A stretch of DNA of 64,000 nucleotides from Sinorhizobium fredii NGR234. GTDB taxonomy: Bacteria > Pseudomonadota > Alphaproteobacteria > Rhizobiales > Rhizobiaceae. Position 1 is the stretch's first letter, and every line of letters starts with the position of its first letter. This document shows, one piece after another, positions 9,007 to 18,751 of this stretch. The stretch spans positions 496,001-560,000 of the forward strand of contig NC_012586.1 in the NCBI RefSeq assembly GCF_000018545.1, written 5' to 3'. The notes below the pieces were generated by a model. The model worked only from the letters and a program-made list of their open reading frames with translations, did not search any database and had not been told where the DNA came from. A program made the translations under genes and the position numbers.

Positions 9007-10944
9007 TCAGGGCTTGGGCGTGTACCAGATCGGTGACGTGTAGGCGCGCTCCTGCAGGGTCATCGTGGTGCCGCTGAGCGCCTTCACACCGAAGCGCTTG
9101 GCGTCGTAGGCTGTCCAGCGCGGGGTCGGGATCTCGATGACGCGGCCGTAGTAGAAGGCGGATTGGCTGAGGTCGAAGTCGGGGTCCTGCCATACGGCGA
9201 TCAACTCCGGCGCGCCGATCGTATTGGTCCATGTGGCGTTGGCGACATCCACGCTGTCGCCGACCGGCGGAAGCTTTCCGTCGGCGCCGGACTTGCGGTC
9301 GCCCGACCAGGCGACGTCGTAGACCTTCTCCTGCAGCTTGCCGTCGTTGTCGAGCCAGCCTTTGACGATCTGGTAACGATCGAGATTCGCCCCGATCGGA
9401 TCCTTTAGCGCCGCGACGAGGAAGGTCGGCGCTTTACCCTCTGGTGCTTCGCCGAGATCTCCGCCCATCGGCACGCCCTTGGCGTAGCCGATGCCCGCCG
9501 GCATGCGGTTTTCCGCGTCCCCCGGTCCGAAATTCCAGCCGCCGAAGAAGCGCACGATCATCCGCGGGCCGGTCGTGGCGTAGGTTTCCTTGCGCTGCAT
9601 GGCATCCCACAGCGATTCGCGGGTGTTTTCCTTGGCCCAGACGGCGGCATAGCCGGAAGCAGAGACTTCCCAATCCATCACCTTCACGCCGGTCTTCGGG
9701 TTGTCGATGAAGGCGGCGGTCATGCGATGCGGGCTCGGTTCCTGCGGCACGGTCTTGCCGAAGAAATTGTCCTCCTCCAAGGCCGTGAGGGAATTATGCG
9801 CGTCGCTGCTGCCGACCAGGCCGAACTTGTAGGGGTTGGTGCCGAGTTCCTTCTCCAGCTTCAGACCGTTCTTGTAGGCCGAGCGGACGTATTCGAATTC
9901 AAGCATGTCCTTCGTCTTCGCAACGCTACCATCGAGATTGCCCTTGTCCCAGATCTCGAAATTGGCGAACTCGTCATTCGGCGACAGGAACGGGTGCGCC
10001 TCGCCGGTGCCCTTGGTCTGGGTCGCTTCATAGAGGCGCTCCCACCTCGCGCGCGTTTCGACATAGCCGCTATCGAGTTTCTTGCCGAAGGCCTCGACGG
10101 TGGGGAACATCAAACCATTGCTCAGATTGCCGTTATGCGCGATCGCGAGGACGTTGCCGCCGGTCTTTTGTTCGTAGGCTTCCATCCACTTCCAGAGGTC
10201 GACCGGATTATCGCTGCCGTAGGGCGGATAGACGGTGAAGGGTTCGACCTGGCTCGCCTTGTCGCCATTGTCGCGGAAGATGACGTTGCGGTGCAGGTTG
10301 TTGCCGCCCGTATTCCACGTCCATTCGAAACCGATGAAAGCGGTGAATTGCCCTGGGTCGTTGTGGTGCTCCGCCGCGGCAATCGTCTCCTGCCAGGCGC
10401 TGTGATAGGGACGCGTCCCCGGGAAGTACATCAGATCCTTGGGGAAGGTGCCGTGCGAAAAGGCGACGATGATTTGCATCGCGGCCTCGCCGCCCTCGCC
10501 GGATTGGATCATGTCATACCATTTGCGGCCGGTTGGATCGGCGACAAGGTCTGGCTTACCGGCGAACAGATCGGGGAAAAAGCCCATATTGTCGGAGTGA
10601 TCGGCGACGACGAGAAAGTCGAGCGGGCGGGAGAGCTTCACCGGTTGGCCGGTGGAGGAAACAACCTCTTCGCCCTTTGCGAATCGATAGGCGTCCATCG
10701 GTCCGAGACGCGCACCAAAGGCGCCGGCGTCCATGGAAAAGGACGTGTGCAGATGCGTGTCGCCGAAGAACGGTCGCGTCGGAAAGTCGCGGCCGACATA
10801 GGGCGAGTAAGCCGGCGGGCGCTGGTGCGCGCGGTCGGCGGCGTCCTTGCCGAGCGTGCCGGCGTCCTGCGCCAATGCGGGCAGCACGAGACCGAATATC
10901 ACCAGGCTGGTAAGCGCCGTACCTTGCAACAAAGCTTTCGTCAT
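9007..10944 (-). CDS. DUF3604 exported protein with PHP-like metal motifs
   Basis: ATG 10944 (MTKALLQGTALTSLVIFG) has AGGAGG 7 nt upstream; 645 residues with a signal peptide cleaved near ALAQ. The mature protein shows a PHP-type metal set: GDTHLHTSF (about residues 61-69), LVVADHSDNMG, IAHNGNLSNG and VGSSDAHNSL, supplying HxH, DH, H and DxH ligands. By analogy with PHP phosphoesterases this suggests a periplasmic metallohydrolase; the actual substrate of DUF3604 proteins is not known to me. It stands first in a minus-strand unit with the DUF1254 gene and follows the HupE/UreJ cluster. Confidence 0.92.
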   Translation of the reverse strand: MTKALLQGTALTSLVIFGLVLPALAQDAGTLGKDAADRAHQRPPAYSPYVGRDFPTRPFFGDTHLHTSFSMDAGAFGARLGPMDAYRFAKGEEVVSSTGQPVKLSRPLDFLVVADHSDNMGFFPDLFAGKPDLVADPTGRKWYDMIQSGEGGEAAMQIIVAFSHGTFPKDLMYFPGTRPYHSAWQETIAAAEHHNDPGQFTAFIGFEWTWNTGGNNLHRNVIFRDNGDKASQVEPFTVYPPYGSDNPVDLWKWMEAYEQKTGGNVLAIAHNGNLSNGLMFPTVEAFGKKLDSGYVETRARWERLYEATQTKGTGEAHPFLSPNDEFANFEIWDKGNLDGSVAKTKDMLEFEYVRSAYKNGLKLEKELGTNPYKFGLVGSSDAHNSLTALEEDNFFGKTVPQEPSPHRMTAAFIDNPKTGVKVMDWEVSASGYAAVWAKENTRESLWDAMQRKETYATTGPRMIVRFFGGWNFGPGDAENRMPAGIGYAKGVPMGGDLGEAPEGKAPTFLVAALKDPIGANLDRYQIVKGWLDNDGKLQEKVYDVAWSGDRKSGADGKLPPVGDSVDVANATWTNTIGAPELIAVWQDPDFDLSQSAFYYGRVIEIPTPRWTAYDAKRFGVKALSGTTMTLQERAYTSPIWYTPKP

Positions 10945-11010
10945 GATTTTCCCTCCTGAGGCATCGATTTGTTTCAATGGTGTCCCGGACCGCAGGCGAG
11001 CGCGCCGCCG

Positions 11011-11691
11011 TTATCGGAAGTCATTGAGTTGGGGTGGGCTACTTGCCTTGGCGGTTGTCGTCGCGGGCGCGGCGAAAGCCGGCGACTTCGACGAGGCGGC
11101 CTTACCTGCGGTGACGGGAAGCGGCTGACGTCCGACCTGTTCATAGGCAAGCAGGAACTGCGCCTGTTGCGCCGCCGATCCATAAAGGCGGATGAGGCCG
11201 ATCTCGTGCGCCTTGCCGATCGTCAATCGTCCGCTCGCAATTTCGCCGATGACGCTCTCGCCGGATACGAGAACGAGATCGTCCGGTTCGGGGCCTGTTA
11301 CGTGAACGCGTGTGCGCCCGGCACCGCCCGGCTCAAAGCGCGCCCACAGCATCGGCTCGATGAGAACGACCGCCACCGGCGGGCCGCGCATCCCGCCCGA
11401 GGTCGCACCCAGTCCTCGGCCAAGCCGCTCGAGCGATCGCACCGTCTTGCCGTATTTTGCGCCGAACAGATCCGGTGCTCGGGCCGCTGGGGCCGGCGGC
11501 GGCAAACGATGCGCGGCGATGGCGGCCGAGATCGAGCCAAGCACGTGCAGCGCGTCCGGATAGACCCAGTTCAACAGCCCCCGCGCCATCGTGACATCGT
11601 CATGATAGCCGCAGGCGGAACTAGCCGAGGGCGACAGCGTTGCCGCGAGCGACAGCAGAAATAGACGGGTCACGTATACGTGTCGGCGCAT
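11011..11691 (-). CDS. Exported protein of unknown function
   Basis: 226 residues; ATG 11691 has GAGGAG 6 nt upstream. The signal peptide is followed by CGYHDDVTMARGLLNWVYPDALHVLG, then a variable middle and a C-terminal low-complexity tail rich in Ala, Pro, Ser and Thr. No catalytic motif recognised. It lies between the HupE/UreJ gene and the DUF3604 gene, all on the minus strand, and is probably part of the same envelope-associated cluster. Confidence 0.75.
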   Translation of the reverse strand: MRRHVYVTRLFLLSLAATLSPSASSACGYHDDVTMARGLLNWVYPDALHVLGSISAAIAAHRLPPPAPAARAPDLFGAKYGKTVRSLERLGRGLGATSGGMRGPPVAVVLIEPMLWARFEPGGAGRTRVHVTGPEPDDLVLVSGESVIGEIASGRLTIGKAHEIGLIRLYGSAAQQAQFLLAYEQVGRQPLPVTAGKAASSKSPAFAAPATTTAKASSPPQLNDFR

Positions 11692-11814
11692 CGTCGACTC
11701 CTCTATTTCACGATGATTTTAGGTTCGATCGACCTAAAGTCATGAACGTGATCGTTTCTAATAAGTCAGCGCGGGATGCGGGCGAAAACCGCGAACACTT
11801 TTCCTCATCTTGCG

Positions 11815-12816
11815 CTAAAACATCGCCAGTCGTTGCACCGTCCAGAACATCGCAACCGAACCGATCGCATAGGCCGGAACGCGTTGCCCCCAAGTTGGAA
11901 GCGGCAGGGGGACACGACGTGCAACGGCTGCAAGCGCCAGCACCGCGGCCACGAAGAGAAGCTGACCGATCTCCACACCGAGATTGAAGAAAAGAAGCGC
12001 AAGCGGAATGTGGGTCGTGGGCAGGCCGGTTTCGCTGAGCGCGCCGGCAAAACCGAAGCCGTGCAGCAGACCGAAACCGAAGGCGACGAACCACGGCGCC
12101 TGCGCCGCTATGCCATGGTATCCTTGGTCCCGACGTATGATTTCGGCGGCAACGAAAACGATGGAAAGCGCGATCACCGCCTCCACGGGTGTCTGTGGCA
12201 CATGCACAAGCCCGAGTGTCGCGAGGGCGAGCGTGATGGAATGGGCAATGGTGAAGGCGGTGATCGTCTTCACCAGCGGCCTGATGCCATGTGCCAACAT
12301 GAGAAGCGCGAACACGAAGAGCAGGTGGTCAATGCCGAACAGGATGTGCTCGATCCCGAGCACCAGGTAGACCCCGGCGACTTTCATGGCGGACTCGGCT
12401 ACCGGAATCGTTGTCGACGGCTCGCTTGGGGTCAGACGCTGCGTCCATGCGCTGCCATCCAGGTACTCTATGTGCGCCAGAACGTCGGTCATCGTTGCCT
12501 CGAGGCCAGCGATCGTCAGCATCTGCCCGCGTAGGGCAGGGGCGTTTAACGCCCAGGTCTCGATTGCCGCACCTGGAATGATGTGGACTGTGGGCAGCGA
12601 CGCTTTGCTCGCACCGGAAAATACGGGCCTGAGGGCCAGCCTCATCTCGCCGCGCATCGGTACCTTCCACATAACGGCGAACTCGCCCGGCGCCTGTTCG
12701 CGCAATTCGAGATAGGCCGGCCGGACCTCGTGCGCGAAGGCTGCGGCGGCGACGAGCAACGGCATAAGCCAGCCAACGACAAGGGCCGCGCAGCAGATGA
12801 CGGCAAGTCGCCTCAT
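11815..12816 (-). CDS. HupE/UreJ family membrane protein
   Basis: 333 residues. A signal sequence ends near AFAHEVRP; the periplasmic part (RPAYLELREQAPGEFAVMWKVP) leads into a C-terminal block of about six helices with the HupE/UreJ pattern GIEHILFGIDHLLFVFALL, TITAFTIAHSITL and GFGLLHGFGFAGAL, whose conserved His and Asp residues fit metal passage. HupE/UreJ relatives are linked to nickel or cobalt uptake, but this large variant is usually not beside hydrogenase or urease genes and none are present here. Its ATG overlaps the PPIase stop (ATGA), so the two are co-translated. Confidence 0.9.
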   Translation of the reverse strand: MRRLAVICCAALVVGWLMPLLVAAAAFAHEVRPAYLELREQAPGEFAVMWKVPMRGEMRLALRPVFSGASKASLPTVHIIPGAAIETWALNAPALRGQMLTIAGLEATMTDVLAHIEYLDGSAWTQRLTPSEPSTTIPVAESAMKVAGVYLVLGIEHILFGIDHLLFVFALLMLAHGIRPLVKTITAFTIAHSITLALATLGLVHVPQTPVEAVIALSIVFVAAEIIRRDQGYHGIAAQAPWFVAFGFGLLHGFGFAGALSETGLPTTHIPLALLFFNLGVEIGQLLFVAAVLALAAVARRVPLPLPTWGQRVPAYAIGSVAMFWTVQRLAMF

Positions 12817-13688
12817 CGGACACCCACCATTGTCTGTGCCCAGCTGCTGATAAGTGGCTCGGCGCTCGGCTCCGCCACGATCTCGTATTTCTTCAGCAAC
12901 TCCGCGAAGTAGCGCCGCTCGTAATTGCGCCGCTGCTCGTCACGCCATTGCGCAAGCACTTCGGCTTTCACTTCGGCGAAGGGCCTCCCCGCGGCGGGAA
13001 CGACTTCGTATACGCGAACGAGATGCTGCCCGTAGGCGGATTCGATCGGGCCCATCCATTCGCCCGTCGGCAGCGCGACGACCGCGCGGGCGAAGGCCGG
13101 GCCGAACTGTGCGGCGATGTCGCTTTCCTTGCCGGCCTTCAATCCCGCGGCAGCAAGCCACTGATCCCCTTGATCGATGATCGCCGTTTGGTCGGGGCCG
13201 CCTGATGCGGCGAGCACGCGACGCGCTTCGGCTGCCGCGTCGGGCCGTCTCGAGCCGCTGAAGAAGACGTGATCGAAAGACACACGCGCTTCCTGGCGGA
13301 ACATGTCGGGATGGGCATCGTAGAACTGACGCAGATCGTCTTCCTTCGGTTCGGCGATGCGTGCGGCGTCCTCGATCAGGAAGGTTAGCTTTTGTGCCAG
13401 TCTGCGCCGAATGACGGTATCGTCCTGGTCTAGGCCCAAGGCGCGGGCTTCTCGCGCCAGCAACTCTTCCTTCACCAACTCGGCAACGAGACCGCGCAGT
13501 TCGTCGTTGGAGGGCGTGCGGCGCCATTGACTGGACCAGGTCTCGGAAACCCAACGCAGATGTCCGTCACTGATCCTGATCTCAGTCCGGTCGCTTGCCA
13601 CAGTGTCGTCGTTCAGCCAGGCGTAGGCGGCAAACAGGGCGAGGCCGCCGATGGCGAAATGGACGAGAGGTTCCCTCAGCAGCTTCAT
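12813..13688 (-). CDS. Parvulin-like peptidylprolyl isomerase, membrane-anchored
   Basis: 291 residues with an N-terminal hydrophobic anchor (FAIGGLALFAAYAWL), a SurA/PrsA-like helical region (LVAELVKEELLAREARALGLDQ), and a parvulin-like segment (RVSFDHVFFSG ... GEWMGPIESAYGQHLVRVYEV). Expected to act as a periplasmic folding factor. It overlaps the HupE/UreJ start by four bases; a parvulin directly coupled to a HupE/UreJ protein suggests that this protein or another secreted neighbour is its client. Confidence 0.87.
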   Translation of the reverse strand: MKLLREPLVHFAIGGLALFAAYAWLNDDTVASDRTEIRISDGHLRWVSETWSSQWRRTPSNDELRGLVAELVKEELLAREARALGLDQDDTVIRRRLAQKLTFLIEDAARIAEPKEDDLRQFYDAHPDMFRQEARVSFDHVFFSGSRRPDAAAEARRVLAASGGPDQTAIIDQGDQWLAAAGLKAGKESDIAAQFGPAFARAVVALPTGEWMGPIESAYGQHLVRVYEVVPAAGRPFAEVKAEVLAQWRDEQRRNYERRYFAELLKKYEIVAEPSAEPLISSWAQTMVGVR

Positions 13689-13700
13689 GACACCATCCAG

Positions 13701-13997
13701 TTAGTACTTTGGCGATCGGGAGATCGGGAAGATGTTCGCCCGCTCCAGCGCCTCGGCAATCTCTTCAGCGAGGTCCTTGATGAGTTCCTCGTATTCGCGG
13801 CGTCGCGCCGTACGGAGGTATTCCGGCAGCTGCTCGGCTGCCGCGAGAGCCTCCTCTGCGGCGGCTAAATCATCGCACAGCCCGCGAAAGTTCTCGTCGC
13901 GTGCAAGCAATGCCCCAATTTCGGAGCCTAGCGCCGGAAAGCGCCGAGCGGCGGCCCGTAATCCGTTCCCCCCAGGGTCGTCCGACTGCAGACCCAT
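13701..13997 (-). CDS. Small helical protein of unknown function
   Basis: 98 residues, strongly helical and acidic (ALGSEIGALLARDENFRGLCDDLAAAEEALAAAEQ, then RREYEELIKDLAEEIAEALERAN), with no signal peptide; probably cytosolic and possibly a coiled coil. It is immediately upstream of the PPIase gene and divergent from the TPR regulator-like gene at 14127. I do not recognise a characterised family. Confidence 0.6.
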   Translation of the reverse strand: MGLQSDDPGGNGLRAAARRFPALGSEIGALLARDENFRGLCDDLAAAEEALAAAEQLPEYLRTARRREYEELIKDLAEEIAEALERANIFPISRSPKY

Positions 13998-14126
13998 TTT
14001 TTCGACCTCTCCGCGATATTTGCAGGTAGAGTATATTGCGTTGGACCAATGCAGGGATGTAGTTTACGCGAGCAAACAGGAGCGCTGGCAGGCAACGAAC
14101 CTGCCTGGCCTGTGGAGGGGCAGGCA

Positions 14127-15896
14127 ATGGTCCGCACCGGTTCTGTCGAAGTCGAGCCTCCGCCGGCAGCACCATTGCCGACAGAAGCAAAAATTCGTGC
14201 GCAGTTAGACCGCATTCGGTCGAGCCCGGAATTCGACGTGCCGGAACGGGCGCGAAGGTTTCTCTCCTATGTCGTGGAGGAAGCCATCGCCGGGCGAGGG
14301 GATCGGATAAAGGCCTATTCGATCGCGGTAGAGGTCTTTGGCCGTGACTCGTCGTTCGATGCGCAGAGCGATCCCGTCGTTCGAATACAAGCCGGACGCA
14401 TTAGGAGAGCGCTTGAACGTTACTACCTGACCGCCGGTCAAAGCGACCCGATCCGCATCACCATGCCGAAGGGGGGGTATGTTCCTGCTTTCAGTCGGAA
14501 TGATCGCGGCCCGTTCCCGGAAGGGAACGCTCAGGGCAAAACAGACGAGCATAGCGAGCCTTGGGTAGGGCGTTGGAAACCGATCCTTCTCGCCGCCTCC
14601 GGCATCCTCATTCTCGCATTCAGTGTACTGTACAGCTTCTCGAGAACCGACGAGTTGGCCGACGCCCCCATGAACTCGGCGGACATCGTGCGGGCGGTGC
14701 CGGATGTGCCGCGACTGATTGTGCTGCCGTTCGAGGATCTGTCGCGTACCGGTAGTTCGGACATCGTCGCGAGAGGTTTGACCGATAAGGTCATCGAACA
14801 GATCTCCAAGTTCAAGGAAATCGTCGTGATCGCCGGCCACTCACCCGAACCATCGGGGCAGACGCACTCGAGTGGCGACGCCATGGCGGCGCGCTATGCC
14901 CTCTCGGGTGGTGTGCGGCTCGACGGTGACAAGCTTCGCCTTACAACCCGTCTCGTCAAACGCGACGACGGTTCGGTCTTGTGGGCCGAAAGTTATAGCG
15001 AGAGCCTTCAGGTTCGCAGCCACCTTGACCTCGAAACCAATGTGGCGCGCGCGGTGGCCACGGCCCTGGCTCATCCCTATGGGGTCATTTTCCGAGCGGA
15101 TGCATCGAAGGCTGCCAACATGCCGCCGGACGACTGGGAAGCCTATCAATGCACCTTGCTCTATTATGGCTATCGTGCCGATCTCAATCCGCAAACCCAT
15201 ACTGCGGTTCAGGGCTGTCTGAAACGGGCAGTCGAAAGATTTCCCGGTTATGCGACCGCTTGGGCACTGCTTTCGCTCACCTACATCGACCAGTTGCGGT
15301 TCCGACACCGGCTGGATGCGCCCTCTCCATCGCCGCTCGACCTTGCCATCGGTGCAGCCAGGCGCGCCGTCGAACTCGATCCGCAGAACGTGCGCGGTCT
15401 CCAGGCCGAGATGCTCGCCTTCTTTTTCCGCGGTGATGTCGACACGGCACTGAAGATCGGCTCGCGCGCGCTGGCGCTCAATCCGAACGATCCGGAGCTG
15501 AGAGCGGAATATGGCCTCCGGCTCGCCCTTTCAGGCGAATGGAAGACCGGCTGTGCGCTCGTCGCCGAAGCTGTCAGCAGAAATCCGGGGCCGATCGGCT
15601 ACTTCGAGGCGACGCTCGCGCTGTGCTCCTACATGCAGCAGGACTACGCCACCGCCGAGCAATGGATCCGGGCGGCCGACGTGCAGGCCAATCCGCTTTA
15701 TCATCTCATCGTCGCAGCCATTCTTGGGCAGCTTGAAAAGTCAGCGGAGGCGGCCAGGGAGCGCCGATGGATCGAGGCCCATGCGCCGGACCTTCTGGAA
15801 AACATTCGCGGCGAGGTGGCGATGCGAATCCTCCGACCGGAAGACCAAACCCACTTCCTTGAAGGGCTGGCAAAGGCGGGTATCGCTGTTCCGTAA
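14127..15896 (+). CDS. wHTH - transmembrane - TolB-like - TPR protein
   Basis: ATG 14127 (MVRTGSVEVEPPP) is preceded by GGAGGGG, preferred over ATG 14049; 589 residues. Order: a winged-helix-like N-terminus (LDRIRSSPEFDVPERARRFLSYVVEEA; VVRIQAGRIRRALERYY) as in rhizobial 'adenylate cyclase' annotated TPR proteins, one transmembrane helix near residues 148-168 (PILLAASGILILAFSVLYSF), a TolB N-terminal-like domain (RLIVLPFEDLSRTGSSDIVARG) and TPR repeats to the end. There is no catalytic cyclase domain, so it is not a cyclase. The CadC-like topology suggests a membrane-bound transcription factor, possibly for the adjoining envelope genes. Confidence 0.82.
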   Translation: MVRTGSVEVEPPPAAPLPTEAKIRAQLDRIRSSPEFDVPERARRFLSYVVEEAIAGRGDRIKAYSIAVEVFGRDSSFDAQSDPVVRIQAGRIRRALERYYLTAGQSDPIRITMPKGGYVPAFSRNDRGPFPEGNAQGKTDEHSEPWVGRWKPILLAASGILILAFSVLYSFSRTDELADAPMNSADIVRAVPDVPRLIVLPFEDLSRTGSSDIVARGLTDKVIEQISKFKEIVVIAGHSPEPSGQTHSSGDAMAARYALSGGVRLDGDKLRLTTRLVKRDDGSVLWAESYSESLQVRSHLDLETNVARAVATALAHPYGVIFRADASKAANMPPDDWEAYQCTLLYYGYRADLNPQTHTAVQGCLKRAVERFPGYATAWALLSLTYIDQLRFRHRLDAPSPSPLDLAIGAARRAVELDPQNVRGLQAEMLAFFFRGDVDTALKIGSRALALNPNDPELRAEYGLRLALSGEWKTGCALVAEAVSRNPGPIGYFEATLALCSYMQQDYATAEQWIRAADVQANPLYHLIVAAILGQLEKSAEAARERRWIEAHAPDLLENIRGEVAMRILRPEDQTHFLEGLAKAGIAVP

Positions 15897-16035
15897 GCCC
15901 GCACCGCAAAGGGCGACTAATCGCGTTCGGGGTGGTCACATCGATAGACGTTACACGATGCTACATGTGCTCAGCCCCTCTTCATACTAAAAGTCGCTAA
16001 GAAAACGCGGTCCAGACGATGAAGAGGAGGTACGC

Positions 16036-16851
16036 ATGAACAACTCGCGATCGAATGGCCCACCATCGACTGCCCGGCCGAAGAGGGCGCGGCTGGCATC
16101 ATTGACATTCCTGGTCGCTCTTGCGGTCTCATCCCCTGCACTGGCCGAGGGCGAGGACGCAAAGCAAATCTTGAAGGCGATGTCGGACTACGTCACCAGC
16201 CAACAGCACATCCAATTGCAGTATGACGTCGATATCGAGGTGATCACGCCGCACGTGGAAAAGCTTCAGTTCGCCTCCTCGGGCCATCTGAAACTGAGCC
16301 GACCCGACAAACTGCGGGCGACACGGAGCGGGGGATATACGGACGTTGAAGTTGTTTTCGACGGAAAGACCGCGACCGTGCTCGGCAAGGACAGCAATAC
16401 CTTCACCCAACTCGATGCAAGAGGGTCGATCGACCAGATGATCGATCGGCTGAGAACCGAACACTATATTGAATTGCCGGGAGCGGACCTGCTTCTATCC
16501 AACCTCTATGACGAACTCGTCGCCGGTGTGATCGAGGCCAAATATATCGGCCACGGTGTCGTGGATGGCGCCGAGTGCGAGCACCTTGCCTTCCGCAATC
16601 AGGAGACGGACTGGCAGCTCTGGGTGGAGCGCGGAAACGCACCCATCCCGCGGAAGTACGTCATCACCAGCAAGACCCTCGCCGCGGCGCCGCAATACAC
16701 CTTGCGGATCAAGGCATGGGATACCGACACGCCGCTCGACGCAAAGGCATTCACCTTTGAACCACCTGCAGGCGCAAAGTCTGTCGACGTCACGGCACTG
16801 GCCGATATCGGCGAACTGCCGCCCCCGGCAGAAGTGATGAAGGAGCAATGA
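16036..16851 (+). CDS. DUF2092 family periplasmic protein
   Basis: 271 residues with a signal peptide ending in PALAEGED. The pattern (AKQILKAMSDYVTSQQHIQLQYDVDIEVI, GHLKLSRPDKLRATRSGGYTDVEVVFDGK, then ECEHLAFRNQETDWQLWV) matches DUF2092 proteins, predicted to have a LolA/LolB-like lipid-carrier fold. ATG 16036 follows GAGGAGG. Its stop overlaps the next gene (ATGA). Likely periplasmic handling of lipids or lipoproteins; unproven. Confidence 0.85.
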   Translation: MNNSRSNGPPSTARPKRARLASLTFLVALAVSSPALAEGEDAKQILKAMSDYVTSQQHIQLQYDVDIEVITPHVEKLQFASSGHLKLSRPDKLRATRSGGYTDVEVVFDGKTATVLGKDSNTFTQLDARGSIDQMIDRLRTEHYIELPGADLLLSNLYDELVAGVIEAKYIGHGVVDGAECEHLAFRNQETDWQLWVERGNAPIPRKYVITSKTLAAAPQYTLRIKAWDTDTPLDAKAFTFEPPAGAKSVDVTALADIGELPPPAEVMKEQ

Positions 16852-17135
16852 CGATGGATATACACAAAACGGCAACGCTCGTGCTCACAACTGCTGCCGG
16901 CCTATTCGCGCTCTTCTGGGACGGGACGTTTCCCGCTGGGGCACCAAGCCGATTGATATCGCAAGCGGAGGCAAGAATCGGGAGGCCATTAACACCCGTC
17001 AGCTACGCCGGTGTCGCGCGCCGCACGACACGGCGCGCCGTCTACGCGGGCGCTGCAGCGTCGACCTACTATGCACCGGCATGCGTACCCGTCCGGGATG
17101 CTTACGGAAACGTCGTCGGGTATCGATGCCCTTAG
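16848..17135 (+). CDS. Small exported protein
   Basis: 95 residues, coupled to the DUF2092 gene by a four-base ATGA overlap (ATG 16854 is an alternative start). The N-terminal hydrophobic segment (TATLVLTTAAGLFALFW) looks like a signal or anchor; the C-terminus carries two cysteines in CVPVRDAYGNVVGYRC, resembling short exported proteins found beside DUF2092 genes. Function unknown. Confidence 0.7.
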   Translation: MTMDIHKTATLVLTTAAGLFALFWDGTFPAGAPSRLISQAEARIGRPLTPVSYAGVARRTTRRAVYAGAAASTYYAPACVPVRDAYGNVVGYRCP

Positions 17136-17318
17136 TCGATGCCTCCTGCCGAAATTCGCTCGTCGGGCGTCGCCGCCATTTGCTGCGCCAAGGGTCTGGT
17201 CCGCTGAAGATACACGTAGTCGTAAATTACGGCGACCGCCACCGCCAACCCGGGATATCAAGATGACAGTTGGGCAGGTTTCAGCTTGCGCGTCTAACAA
17301 GAACGGACTTGTGCCCCT

Positions 17319-18643
17319 ATGAAGCACAGGTCCACCATCCATCCCTTCTTTGGAAATTCTGCGGGACGCGGTTTTGGCGCGCTGGCCGTGGTTGTTCTCG
17401 TCACGTCCTTGTTGGCAGCTTGCGCCAGCCGCCCGACGGGCGTGCTTCAACCGGTAACCGCCTCACCGGCCGCCAGCCAGGTCGAGATGCTGGTTGCGAC
17501 CACGCGAGATCGATCGGAAAATCCCGGCGAGATGTCAGCGGCGAGCGTGCGCTGGCGCCCGCCTTCGCCGAGATCACCGTATCGGTTCCACCCACCGGTG
17601 TGAGAAAGGCCGGCGAAGTCGCTTGGCCGCGCAGGCTTCCGCCCAATCCGTCAACGGATTTCGCAACGCTCAAGGCCGAGCAGATCGATCGGACGGCGGC
17701 CGAGCAGTGGTTGAGCAATTCCGTGCGCAAGAGCCCGGATCGCAGCGTCCTCGTCTTCATCCACGGCTTCAACAATCATTTCGAGGATGCCGTGTTCCGC
17801 TTCGCCCAGATTGTCCACGACTCAGGCGCGCACAGCACCCCGGTACTGGCGACATGGCCGTCGCGCGGCAGCCTGCTTGCCTATGGCTATGATCGAGAGA
17901 GCACGAACTATACGCGCAATGCGGTCGAAAGGCTGTTCCAATATCTGGCGCGCGACCCGGAGGTGAAGGAGGTCGCGATCCTCGCCCATTCGATGGGCAA
18001 CTGGCTGGCGCTCGAATCCTTGCGCCAGATGGCCATCCGCAACGACGGGCTGCCGGCCAAGTTCAAGAATGTCATGCTGGCAGCGCCCGATGTCGATGTG
18101 GACGTCTTTCGCTCGCAGATCGCCGACATGGGCAAGCAACGTCCGCGCTTCACGCTCTTCGTCTCGCGCGACGATCGCGCGCTGGCCGTGTCGCGACGCG
18201 TCTGGGGCAATGTCTCGCGGCTCGGCGCGATCGATCCGGAGCAGTCTCCCTACTGGGAGGAACTGGCGGCGAACAACATCGCGGTCATCGACCTCACCAA
18301 GATCCAGGCGGGTGACAGGCTGCACCACAGCAAATTCGCGGAATCGCCCGAAATCGTCCAACTGATCGGCACGCGTCTGTCGGCCGGTCAGACATTGACC
18401 GACAGCCGGCTGGGGCTTGGCGATCACATCGTGGCGGCGACCGCCGGCGCCGCGCATGCGGTCGGGACCACAGCGGGCCTGGTCGTTGCCGCTCCGGCTG
18501 CGATCGTCGACCAGAATACCAGGCAAAACTATGCCCACCACGTCGAGGCGCTTGTCGGGCCCGCGGGTCAGGCAACGGGAATCACAACCGACGCCACGTG
18601 CAACGGCAGAAATCAGGCCAAGGCCGCAAGTTGCGCTCGGTAG
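17319..18643 (+). pseudogene. DUF900 alpha/beta-hydrolase lipoprotein, frameshifted
   Basis: Two frames make one protein of about 440 residues. The first (17319 on) encodes a lipoprotein signal with lipobox LLAACAS and ends VEMLVATTRDRSENPGEM; the second continues SGERALAPAFAEITVSVPP and carries the DUF900 hydrolase core: VLVFIHGFNNHFEDAVFR (oxyanion HGF) and the nucleophile elbow AHSMGNW. The switch is at 17535, where ATG-TCAGC stands where the family expects ATG-TTCAGC: loss of one T from a TT pair. Everything else is intact, so this is either a very recent mutation or a base-calling error. Predicted role: membrane-anchored serine hydrolase. Confidence 0.85.
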
Positions 18644-18751
18644 TTAATTCTAACTACGCGTGTCAAAAAGTGTCTGGTCAAACGACGGCACTCGGTCATG
18701 ATGAAATCAAGGTGAGTCAATGACGATGCAACAGATCTATCGGGGGAAAAG

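Noticed and set aside
9727..10959. 410-codon plus-strand frame
   Set aside because: Antisense of the DUF3604 gene, with low-complexity Arg/Val/Gly translation and no family match.
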